From assembly GCA_900319195.1 (NCBI GenBank), contig ONNL01000122.1, positions 1-12,013 of the forward strand: a stretch of DNA of 12,013 nt, written 5' to 3'. Below are positions 1 through 6,643 of this stretch, one piece after another. The notes under the pieces were generated by a model. It did not search any database and was not told the origin of the DNA. It was given only the letters and a program-made list of their open reading frames with translations. Both the position numbers and the translations under genes were made by a program. This stretch comes from an uncultured Ruminococcus sp. (GTDB lineage: Bacteria; Bacillota; Clostridia; Oscillospirales; Ruminococcaceae). Within the stretch, counting starts at the first letter, position 1, and each line of letters starts with the position of its first letter.

Positions 1-64
1 GTCCGTTCTTTGTAGAACCAACACCCTTTTTATGAGCGAAGAACTGCATACTGATCTTAAACAT
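1..64 (-). CDS. rpmA: 50S ribosomal protein L27 (N-terminal part, runs off window)
   Basis: Only the first 21 codons are inside the window; the rest lies beyond position 1. They read MFKISMQFFAHKKGVGSTKN followed by G, which is the start of bacterial L27, a large-subunit protein whose N-terminus reaches the peptidyl transferase centre. The segment before AHKKG is the extension found in Firmicutes and relatives. It is cut after the FF pair by Prp, the product of the gene just upstream. The ATG lies 2 nt after the prp stop. Its ribosome site, GGAGGTG, sits inside the last prp codons at about 70-77, so the two genes are probably translated together. Confidence 0.95.
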   Translation of the reverse strand, partial: MFKISMQFFAHKKGVGSTKNG

Positions 65-66
65 AC

Positions 67-378
67 TTACACCTCCGAAATAGTGATCTTGATAGTTTTG
101 GGGAATTCCTCACAAACAGATCTCAAATGAAGCACAAGCTGCTCTAACAGCGCAGAACCCGTCTGTGCCGAAGCAGTTATGCGGCAGTCGATGAGATCAT
201 CTTCAACTGTCACAGAAGGCTCACAATCAAATTCCTCAAGGATATTGACTATAAGCTGAACAGCAGAAGAAACTGCTGCACACACGACATCACTGCCGTG
301 GTCGGCATATCCCGCATGACCTGTTATATTAAATCTGTTCAGAAGCCCCTCAGATTTGTAAAATTCTGCACGGATCAT
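67..378 (-). CDS. prp: Ribosomal-processing cysteine protease Prp
   Basis: Prp cleaves the N-terminal extension of L27 so that the protein can work in the 50S subunit; it is a small cytosolic cysteine protease of about 100 to 110 residues. The diagnostic stretch is GHAGYADHGSDVVCAAVSS, holding the catalytic His (H21) and Cys (C33) of the family, counted from the ATG at 378. That start gives 103 residues and lies 2 nt after the rplU stop. A TTG at 384 in the same frame overlaps the rplU stop and would add two residues; I prefer the ATG, although neither has a clear ribosome site, which suggests coupling to rplU. The gene lies between rplU and rpmA, its usual place in these bacteria. The identification is firm; only the exact start is open. 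Confidence 0.94.
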   Translation of the reverse strand: MIRAEFYKSEGLLNRFNITGHAGYADHGSDVVCAAVSSAVQLIVNILEEFDCEPSVTVEDDLIDCRITASAQTGSALLEQLVLHLRSVCEEFPKTIKITISEV

Positions 379-380
379 GA

Positions 381-692
381 TCAAGCGTTGATAGCTTCGA
401 TCTTTACCTGAGTGTAAGGCTGTCTGTGACCCTGCTTCTTCTTCTCACCCTTCTTGGGCTTGTAGGTGAAAACAGTGATCTTCTTACCCTTACCGTTCTT
501 TACTACCTTTGCAGAAACAGCTGCACCGTTTACATAAGGAGTTCCTACCTTGATACCGTCATCTGCTCCGAGAGCAACGACCTTATCAAAAGTAACTGTC
601 TCATCAGCCTCTGCTGCGAGCTTCTCGATGAAAATTACATCTCCCTCACTTACCTGATACTGCTTTCCGCCGGTTTCAATTACTGCGTACAT
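381..692 (-). CDS. rplU: 50S ribosomal protein L21
   Basis: L21 binds 23S rRNA in the large ribosomal subunit. The product has 103 residues, the normal family length. It begins MYAVIETGGKQYQV and has the family's basic C-terminal half with YKPKKGEKKKQGHRQPYTQV. The ATG at 692 is preceded by AGGCAGGTG at a suitable distance. It is the first gene of rplU-prp-rpmA, with a strong promoter about 85 nt upstream and a short leader that can fold. The identification is very secure. Confidence 0.98.
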   Translation of the reverse strand: MYAVIETGGKQYQVSEGDVIFIEKLAAEADETVTFDKVVALGADDGIKVGTPYVNGAAVSAKVVKNGKGKKITVFTYKPKKGEKKKQGHRQPYTQVKIEAINA

Positions 693-718
693 ATTGTGGC
701 ACCTGCCTTTTCAATAAA

Positions 719-770
719 CTCGCTGCGAGAGGCGTGTAAATGTACAACTTTAAAGCCTATCAACAAGCGG
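719..770 (-). promoter_or_regulatory. Candidate structured 5' leader of rplU (L21 leader-like)
   Basis: The transcript from the promoter at 778-806 would carry about 78 nt before rplU. In it, AGGC (758-755) can pair with GCCU (733-730), and CUCG-CAG-CGAG (729-719) forms a small second hairpin before the ribosome site. L21 leaders that sense free L21 are known in Bacillus relatives. I infer a similar role from position and foldability only, not from a recognised consensus. Confidence 0.4.
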
Positions 771-777
771 CAATACT

Positions 778-806
778 ATTTTACCACAGCTGTAAGGATT
801 TGTCAA
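778..806 (-). promoter_or_regulatory. Sigma-A-type promoter for rplU-prp-rpmA
   Basis: On the minus strand there is a perfect -35 box TTGACA (806-801), a 17-nt spacer, and a -10 box TAAAAT (783-778). The -10 is preceded by TGG, giving an extended -10. The predicted start of transcription is near 770. The -35 lies only about 28 nt past the stop codon of the upstream gene. Confidence 0.85.
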
Positions 807-811
807 GTGTT

Positions 812-833
812 TTTTTCGGATTTTTCCGAAAAA
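812..833 (-). repeat. AT-rich inverted repeat directly after the stop of the 401-residue gene
   Basis: TTTTTCGGA (812-820) and TCCGAAAAA (825-833) form a 9-bp stem with a 4-nt loop, starting right after the stop codon at 834-836. In the minus-strand RNA the stem is followed by A residues, not by U, so it lacks the usual form of an intrinsic terminator. It may protect the 3' end of the transcript or terminate weakly before the rplU promoter. Confidence 0.5.
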
Positions 834-2039
834 TCACCATACCTTGTATTCGCCCTCTTCACCTATCTTATATGAGGTGCCGGGAACATAGAGTTCCTCG
901 ACCTTATGACCTGCCTTTACAGCCTTTACTACCTCGCGGTATGCAACGCTGTTGGTGAAGATACGTGTCACCTTCTCGTCAAAAGCCTTGCGCTCCTCGG
1001 GCTTGTCCTCGCCCGGTCTCTTGCTCATGAACTCCTGTACTACCTGCTGGAGATAGAAATACGAACGGAGCTGTGTCTTTCTGAACTCTATGCTTGAGCC
1101 GTCTTCCATGAGGAAGAGGCTGTCGCCCTCACGGTAGCCGAGTGTGAGCTTGGCAAGTATCTCGGGTATGAATATTCTTATCTCAGCCGCAAGATTCTTG
1201 TTGCCTACTCTCTCCTCAAGCTCAGAAACGAGCTTCTTATAGTCCTCGGGGCCTGTTATCTGTGTCATCCGGTCGATAGTCCACTTTGCATTCTCAACGA
1301 CATCTTCCTTTGTGAACGGGCACTGGTCGTCCTCACGCTGAACGAAGATAGCATACTGCTTCTCGCAGATGAACTTGTCGGACTCCTCCCATGAGTCAAC
1401 ATAAGGCTTGAAAAACTCGGCAAGTGTTACGCATACAGAGCCGTTCACACGAACCTCGATTATCTTCTTGTCATTGAGTCTTGCAAGGTAAATTCTTACC
1501 CAGTAATATTTCTTTGAGCCGAGGAACTTCGGTATCTCAGCCTTGATGTAGTTGATGAGCATTGTCGGCTTCTTCGATTCCTCAACGCCTATCCTTACTA
1601 CCGACTGGCAGTACATATCAAAGTCGTAGTGCTGCTGGAGATAGTTTACGGAAACGTGAACCGGATTCTTCTTGTTCATCGACTGGTCGAGCGGATGCCA
1701 TACGCTGCCGTAGAAAATATCCACTGCCATTTTAGCGGCATTCTCCATTGTATCGCCCTGTGCGTCGATAGGCTCGAGAAGGGGCTCGTCGAAATCATCA
1801 TGCTTGATGATGAAGAACACCTGCAAAAGAAGCACATTATTGTTCTCGCCCTGTCTGCCTACCTGAACGTCGATAGTGAATCCCTTCGGCATGATGATGC
1901 AGTTATCATAAAGGGTGCCGTTAAGCTTTTCGTTGAGGGTGTTGAGAATGAGCTCCTTGTACTTTGCTGCGTTCTCCTCGGGTGTTGCAATAGGATTAGG
2001 ATTGTCAGTTTTCTGAATTTTCTTCTTAAAAATACCCAA
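834..2039 (-). CDS. Soluble protein of unknown function, 401 residues
   Basis: I do not recognise this family. The product is a soluble-looking protein with no signal peptide or membrane segment. It has a very basic first stretch (GIFKKKIQK) and then mixed alpha/beta composition with many charged residues. Distinctive short segments are QVGRQGENNNVLLLQVFF near residue 60, EPIDAQGDTMENAAKMAV near 88, and the aromatic-rich GSKKYYWVRIYLARL near 175. The start is TTG at 2039, supported by AAGAGGAG (2055-2048) spaced 8 nt away; the first in-frame ATG is about 50 codons later. It follows prmA by 39 nt and is probably the last gene of the MoxR operon. A small hairpin lies in the gap before it, an AT-rich dyad follows the stop, and the rplU promoter starts about 30 nt downstream. 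That the gene is real is clear from its length and ribosome site; the function is open. Confidence 0.9.
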   Translation of the reverse strand: MGIFKKKIQKTDNPNPIATPEENAAKYKELILNTLNEKLNGTLYDNCIIMPKGFTIDVQVGRQGENNNVLLLQVFFIIKHDDFDEPLLEPIDAQGDTMENAAKMAVDIFYGSVWHPLDQSMNKKNPVHVSVNYLQQHYDFDMYCQSVVRIGVEESKKPTMLINYIKAEIPKFLGSKKYYWVRIYLARLNDKKIIEVRVNGSVCVTLAEFFKPYVDSWEESDKFICEKQYAIFVQREDDQCPFTKEDVVENAKWTIDRMTQITGPEDYKKLVSELEERVGNKNLAAEIRIFIPEILAKLTLGYREGDSLFLMEDGSSIEFRKTQLRSYFYLQQVVQEFMSKRPGEDKPEERKAFDEKVTRIFTNSVAYREVVKAVKAGHKVEELYVPGTSYKIGEEGEYKVW

Positions 2040-2065
2040 AATAATTTCTCCTCTTATTTTATAAT

Positions 2066-2081
2066 TAAACCTCGCGGTTTA
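2066..2081 (-). repeat. Small hairpin with GNRA-type loop after prmA
   Basis: The minus-strand RNA starting at the prmA stop codon reads UAAACC-GCGA-GGUUUA, a 6-bp stem with a GCGA tetraloop. No U-run follows, so it is not a terminator. It lies about 10 nt before the ribosome site of the next gene and may affect messenger stability. Confidence 0.45.
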
Positions 2082-3044
2082 TTTGACCAATTTTACTGCT
2101 GCCCAGCCTTCGCGGACATTTGTCTCAACGGACGTAAAGCCTGCTCCGATAAGTGCGTCTATGACCTCGTCCTTGCGCTCGGTGATGATCCCCGATACGA
2201 TGAGAGTTCCGCCCTTTTTCAGATAGCGCATGAAGCAGTCCTTCATCGCAATGAGAACATCGGCAACGATATTCGCCGTTATGATGTCATACTCACCGTC
2301 TATCCTGTCTGCAAGTGCAGCGTCCCTTGTGATGTCGCCGTAGTACGTGGTATACTGCGGTGATGTGATGTTGTTCTTTGCGGCATTCTCACGGGCAATA
2401 TTTGCGGCATTCTGGTCGATGTCAACAGCGACCGCGCTCTCTGCTCCGAGAAGTATCGCAGCAATTGAAAGTATACCGCTTCCGCAGCCCATATCGAGCA
2501 GCTTATCCCCGTTATTGAGGCTCTTTTCGAGCAGCTCGAGGCAGAGACGTGTGGTGTGGTGCTGCCCTGTGCCGAAGCTTGAAGCAGGGTCTATCTCAAG
2601 AATGACTCTGTTGTCGTCATTGACGTAGTCCTCCCACGACGGCTTGACTGCAAGTCTCTCGCCAACCTTGAACGGCTTGAAATACTGCTTCCAGTTGTTT
2701 GCCCAGTCCTCCTCACGCAGACTTGAAAGCTCGGCTTCAAGCCTTCCGTAGCGGTTTTCGGTATCGGACGCCTTCAGCGCGGAAAGCATCGTGCGTATCG
2801 AGGTGAGCATATCAGCTCCCTGAGAATTCTGCGGAAGATAGACTGTTATCTTCGTCTCGCACTCTGAAAGTCCCATGAGGTCGTCGTCGATATAATCCCA
2901 CTTCCCGTACTTGTTATCGAGGAATTCCTTGAAATCCTCCTTGTCGCATATCTGGAAGCCTGTTATACCGATTTCCGAAAGCTTATAGCATAAAAGCTCT
3001 ATCGCTTCTGTTGTGGTGAAAATATCCACCTCAGTCCATTCCAT
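2079..3044 (-). CDS. prmA: Ribosomal protein L11 methyltransferase
   Basis: PrmA uses S-adenosylmethionine to trimethylate amino groups of ribosomal protein L11. The 321-residue product has the family length and layout. An N-terminal L11-recognition domain comes first, then the linker segment DWANNWKQYFKP near residue 113 and PASSFGTGQHHTT (153-165), a PrmA hallmark. Next is the SAM-binding motif LLDMGCGSGILSIAA (182-196), then AVDID (206-210) and ANIVADVL near 257. The ATG at 3044 lies 4 nt past the stop of the dockerin peptidase gene, and its ribosome site GGGAG (3058-3053) lies within the last codons of that gene. Its presence inside a MoxR-led run is less usual than its common place beside dnaJ and an rRNA methyltransferase gene. 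The identification is secure. Confidence 0.97.
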   Translation of the reverse strand: MEWTEVDIFTTTEAIELLCYKLSEIGITGFQICDKEDFKEFLDNKYGKWDYIDDDLMGLSECETKITVYLPQNSQGADMLTSIRTMLSALKASDTENRYGRLEAELSSLREEDWANNWKQYFKPFKVGERLAVKPSWEDYVNDDNRVILEIDPASSFGTGQHHTTRLCLELLEKSLNNGDKLLDMGCGSGILSIAAILLGAESAVAVDIDQNAANIARENAAKNNITSPQYTTYYGDITRDAALADRIDGEYDIITANIVADVLIAMKDCFMRYLKKGGTLIVSGIITERKDEVIDALIGAGFTSVETNVREGWAAVKLVK

Positions 3045-3048
3045 TTAT

Positions 3049-4341
3049 TCACACTCCCGAATTGAATATTTTTGACAGGCAGTCGAGAATATCATTGAGG
3101 TCGACTTTTCCGTCAGAATTTATATCAGCAGCCTTCCTCTCGTTCTCTCTCAGGATACTTACTCCCTCAGGCAGAGAATCAAGGCTTTTCAGATACTCGT
3201 TTATGAGCGACAGGTCATAAATAGTTATGCTGCCGTCGTTGTCTATGTCTCCTGCTGTGAGCTCGGTGGTGCCTTTGATTCGGGTAAGTCCGGTGAGGTC
3301 TACCCAGCCGAGAGCATCATTGCGCGTGCCTGCGCTCACAAGTCCGAGGCAGTCGTCACGCACCTCGACTATCCTCAATATGCTGCCGCTGTCTATTGCA
3401 GCTACAGTTTCTCCCGAGCCGTCCGCTTCGGTATTCACGCTGAGCGGAGTTGTACCCGTGTACAGATACTCACCTGTTATATAGATAGTAGTCGTAACGA
3501 TAGGAGTAGTCGTTGTGGTAGTGGTAGTTGTTGTGGTGGTGGTCGTAGTAGTGGTCGATGTGGTAGTGGTAGTTGCAGAAGCCGCAGTAGTCGTTGCAGT
3601 TGTCGTAGTCGTAGGCTTTGCGGTCGTTGTAGTCGTAGTTGTTGTGGTAGTGGTGATCGTTGTCTTGACCGTCGTTGTAGTGGTGGTCGTAGTCGTCGGC
3701 GGATATGCAGGCGGAGTGTTCTTGCACTTATAAATATCGCAGAAGAGGATATTCGTATTCGAGTAGGAATCGAACATCAGCACATCGTCCTTTGCAGGAT
3801 CTATCATATAGACCTTGCTGCCGACAACGCCCTCGACAAATACCCAGTGTCCGCCAACGTTGCAGACAACGTACTGTCCGGCGTCCATGAACTTCTTTAT
3901 CTCCGATGCCTTGCCCGACTGAGTTGTCGATGCGAAATAGTATTCCTGAACGACAGACATCGAAGGTATCAGCTTTGTGATAGTCGCCCAGCTTGCAATC
4001 GCACCGTCGCTTGTAAAGCCGTTATTTGCTGTAAAGCCCTTTGCAAGAACTCCCGGGTTGAATTCAGACGAACTCTTGATACCGAGATTCTTGCAGGCAG
4101 TGCTGTCAACAGAGCCGGAGTGCATCGCCATTATCGCAATATCGGTGAGCAGACAGCCTGCACGGGCAATGGTCGTATTTCCCATTGCAACACTGCCCCA
4201 GCGCGAGTCGGTCTGTCTCCATGTGTGATAATCGTCAGCGGCAAGTGCCGTGAGAGGTGTGACTATCGCTGTGAGCAGTATCGCCGCGCAGCTGAGCAGT
4301 GACACCATTATTCCTTTGATACGTTTTGCTGCATTGTGCAT
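3049..4341 (-). CDS. Secreted C39-like cysteine peptidase with threonine linker, SH3-like module and type I dockerin
   Basis: Modular exported protein of 430 residues. Residues 1-34 form a signal peptide: basic start, hydrophobic core, cleavage near ALA-A. A C39-like, papain-fold peptidase domain spans about 38-208. It has the QTDSRWG entry motif and candidate catalytic Cys63 in RAGCLLTD, His165 in GGHWVFV and Asp181 in MIDPAKD. A threonine-rich linker (about 216-285) follows, then a module resembling a bacterial SH3 domain (about 290-355). Last is a type I dockerin (about 363-430) with two calcium loops: D365/D367/D369/D376 and D406/N408/D410/D414/D417. Dockerins bind cohesins of cellulosomal scaffolds, so the product is probably displayed on a cell-surface complex; its substrate is unknown. 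I chose the ATG at 4341 because GGAGG lies 7 nt before it. The ATG at 4347 overlaps the previous stop as ATGA but is only 1 nt from the ribosome site. Confidence 0.9.
   Translation of the reverse strand: MHNAAKRIKGIMVSLLSCAAILLTAIVTPLTALAADDYHTWRQTDSRWGSVAMGNTTIARAGCLLTDIAIMAMHSGSVDSTACKNLGIKSSSEFNPGVLAKGFTANNGFTSDGAIASWATITKLIPSMSVVQEYYFASTTQSGKASEIKKFMDAGQYVVCNVGGHWVFVEGVVGSKVYMIDPAKDDVLMFDSYSNTNILFCDIYKCKNTPPAYPPTTTTTTTTTVKTTITTTTTTTTTTTAKPTTTTTATTTAASATTTTTSTTTTTTTTTTTTTTTTTPIVTTTIYITGEYLYTGTTPLSVNTEADGSGETVAAIDSGSILRIVEVRDDCLGLVSAGTRNDALGWVDLTGLTRIKGTTELTAGDIDNDGSITIYDLSLINEYLKSLDSLPEGVSILRENERKAADINSDGKVDLNDILDCLSKIFNSGV
3490..3696 (-). repeat. ACN trinucleotide repeat tract encoding the threonine linker
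   Basis: About 69 codons are nearly all ACN, encoding Thr with a few Ala, Val, Lys, Pro, Ile and Ser. All four third bases are mixed through the tract, so it is not a pure microsatellite. This suggests the amino acid, not the DNA repeat, is being kept. Such Thr/Pro linkers are typical between modules of ruminococcal cellulosomal proteins and may be glycosylated. The other frames of this tract give long Val-rich or Tyr/His/Asp-rich reading frames that are artefacts. Confidence 0.9.
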
Positions 4342-4343
4342 TT

Positions 4344-6641
4344 TCATTCCTCCGTTCTTTTTCTTGTCCTTTTGAATTTTCCCCTTTTTCTCTTTTTCTT
4401 TTCTTCATTATAAGCCGTGTATGCCGCAAGGTAAACTTCAAGTGCATGAAGTCCCTCATCGCTTGTGAGCTTCTCCTCACCATAGACGAGCCTGTTGAAC
4501 ATCACGATCTCATCGGTAATATCAGCTCCCGAGAATGCTCTTACGCTCTCGGCAGTCTCCTCAGCAGTCTTTGTCCTGCCGACCCTGTAAAGCTTTCTTA
4601 TCCTGTACATTACCGCTTTAACGGTCATATCCGGCTCTCTCTTACTGTATCTCATCATAAAAAGCTTATGTGATACAGCAGGATAGATGAATACAAATAT
4701 CAGGGCAAGTATGCCGATAACAAGTATAACTACGCCTGCCTTTGCAAGCGGAAGTGCGGCATTCTCTTCCTTTGGCGCCGCAAGCATATCGGTGACCGTC
4801 GGCTCGAAGGATACCCAGCCGTAGCCCTTTATATAGAGCTCGGGGAAGCCGTGAGAAGCCATTGAAGTGATAACGAAATTCGTACCGTACCTCTCACTGT
4901 CGTACCTCTCGGTCATATTGAAGCCTTCGCAGTACCTTGCGGGTATTCCCGCCGCTCTTGCAAGAAGCACCATTGCCGTTGCATACTCATAGCATACTCC
5001 GCGCTTGGTATTGAAGAGAAAGCTCTCAACATTCTCGCTTCTGCCCTTGGCGTAGTTCAGGTCATATATATAATCATTGAGGTAAAAATAACCCTCAAGA
5101 CTCTTTGCCTTTTCATAATCATTTTTATCGCCCTTGGTTATCTGCTCTGCAAGGCTGCGTATCTTCTCGCTGTCGCCGTAATCGAGCCATTCATCGAAAT
5201 ACTTATAGTTGTTGTCAATGACTAAATTTACGTTATTACAGAGACTGTTTACATATATCGTGTCATCATCATAATCCGTACCCTCTTCATTAAGGATATC
5301 GCTCAGGTCATAGAGCATATTCTCGTACTCATCAAGCGAAAGCGAGCTTACAGCCTTTATCAGCTTTATATTATCCTTGTCTCTGAAAACAGTCTCGGGC
5401 AAATACTCATAGGAGAAGCTCTCACCCTCCTCAAAATCATGACCATTTGAGCAGATAAGCGTCTCTGTGAGATAATAGAAAAGCGTGTGCTCGTATGAGG
5501 TATCCTCAAGACTTGTTGCAAGCTCGGGGACGGGTGCCGCTTTTGTCTCACCATACACAGAATACAGCGTTATGTCGTGAGTATCGGGAATATCAAGCTC
5601 AATATCCGTGCAGTCCTCAAGTCCGTATTTCTCGGCAAATTCACTGTTGTTTCGGGCAACGAGCAGTATTGCCTCAAGCAAATCTCTGCCGTCATAAAAC
5701 ATCACCTCGCCGTCATCTGCCTCTTTTAATACAACATCATCAGCCTCTCCTATCCTCCATGAATCCGTCGAATAGTTATAATTTGTAAATGTAGCGGTCT
5801 TTATCCGCAGGGGGTCATCAGAATCCGCATAATACAGCGGAGAGGTATTTGTAACACCTCTGAACTGGCTTCCCGAGCTCGAGCTTCTGAAAAGTCCGAG
5901 CATTCCGACGAGCTTATCGGTAAACTGCTCCGCATTTATCATCGACTCGAGAGCTGTTCTGTCCGCCTCTATCTCAGGCTTCGGTATCACCGCGGCAGCA
6001 GAGGCAAATATGAACGTGAACACCGTCACGGAGATGAGCACCTGCTTTTTTCCTGCAATGAATACCCTATCGGTGTTTTTCAGCTCTCTGAAATGCACCA
6101 TGAGAAGTATGTAACCGACAGACATCAGGATTATGAATATCGTCGGCATGAACTCCTGTTCCTTACCGTATATTACAAACGGGATTATGAATATCAGGAA
6201 TCCCATGAAGATACGGTAGCGTATCCGCGTGAAATAGTATATTACCGAGCTCGTGAACAGCATAAACAGCATGAACAGAGCCAGTGTATACCATTTATTA
6301 TAGTCAAGTGCGTCCTGCGGAGTAAAGAACCACAGTCCGAACCCTACAACATAGTCATCAGAGCCTATATCCGCAAACCAGCCCGTCAGATACACAAACG
6401 CAAGAAAAAGACCTATATATGCAAATGTGCCTAAGACGTGGTGCTTGTCGATAAAATCGAATATCCTGAAGATGAGGAATCCCAGCACGTATGCCGCTAT
6501 ACCGTAGACTAAGGTGAGCTGTGGTCGATAATGATACATTATCGACATCATCACTACCACGGTATACATCAGAACAGGGTCGAGCAGCTTCTGCACGAGC
6601 TTTTCCGAGAGTATTTTATTTTTTTTCAGATTATCCAGCAT
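4344..6641 (-). CDS. Membrane transglutaminase-like protein (TgpA/YebA type)
   Basis: A 765-residue membrane protein. Seven predicted membrane segments (about 22-38, 42-61, 69-89, 117-137, 143-159, 165-184, 200-219) are followed by a large external region. That region ends in a transglutaminase-like core: Cys550 in RGVCYEYATA, His597 in SHGFPELYI, and Glu613 in WVSFEPT where many family members have Asp. One more membrane segment (635-653) and a cytosolic tail of about 110 residues ending in a very basic stretch complete it. The layout matches the TgpA/YebA group with a DUF4129-like tail; the reaction may be peptide or cell-wall crosslinking or proteolysis, and is not established. The ATG at 6641 lies 2 nt after the DUF58 stop with no clear ribosome site, so translation is probably coupled. 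This protein, DUF58 and MoxR form a widespread trio. Confidence 0.93.
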   Translation of the reverse strand: MLDNLKKNKILSEKLVQKLLDPVLMYTVVVMMSIMYHYRPQLTLVYGIAAYVLGFLIFRIFDFIDKHHVLGTFAYIGLFLAFVYLTGWFADIGSDDYVVGFGLWFFTPQDALDYNKWYTLALFMLFMLFTSSVIYYFTRIRYRIFMGFLIFIIPFVIYGKEQEFMPTIFIILMSVGYILLMVHFRELKNTDRVFIAGKKQVLISVTVFTFIFASAAAVIPKPEIEADRTALESMINAEQFTDKLVGMLGLFRSSSSGSQFRGVTNTSPLYYADSDDPLRIKTATFTNYNYSTDSWRIGEADDVVLKEADDGEVMFYDGRDLLEAILLVARNNSEFAEKYGLEDCTDIELDIPDTHDITLYSVYGETKAAPVPELATSLEDTSYEHTLFYYLTETLICSNGHDFEEGESFSYEYLPETVFRDKDNIKLIKAVSSLSLDEYENMLYDLSDILNEEGTDYDDDTIYVNSLCNNVNLVIDNNYKYFDEWLDYGDSEKIRSLAEQITKGDKNDYEKAKSLEGYFYLNDYIYDLNYAKGRSENVESFLFNTKRGVCYEYATAMVLLARAAGIPARYCEGFNMTERYDSERYGTNFVITSMASHGFPELYIKGYGWVSFEPTVTDMLAAPKEENAALPLAKAGVVILVIGILALIFVFIYPAVSHKLFMMRYSKREPDMTVKAVMYRIRKLYRVGRTKTAEETAESVRAFSGADITDEIVMFNRLVYGEEKLTSDEGLHALEVYLAAYTAYNEEKKKRKRGKFKRTRKRTEE

Positions 6642-6643
6642 AT

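Noticed and set aside
812..833. Intrinsic terminator at the AT-rich dyad after the 401-residue gene
   Set aside because: The stem is AU-rich and is followed by A residues in the minus-strand RNA; the U-run is in the 5' arm, so it lacks the usual terminator form.
1629..2363. Plus-strand frame of 244 residues
   Set aside because: It is antisense to the 401-residue gene and prmA, which both have ribosome sites and coherent products; the composition shows no domain.
3470..3727. Minus-strand open frame rich in Tyr, His, Asp and Asn
   Set aside because: It is the shifted frame of the same ACN tract inside the peptidase gene; repeats of three bases keep all frames open.
3515..3733. Plus-strand open frame that is almost all valine
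   Set aside because: It is the reverse reading of the threonine repeat tract, with no ribosome site and no plausible protein composition.
4235..4483. Minus-strand 82-residue frame overlapping the ends of two genes
   Set aside because: It overlaps two well-supported genes in another frame and has no family pattern.
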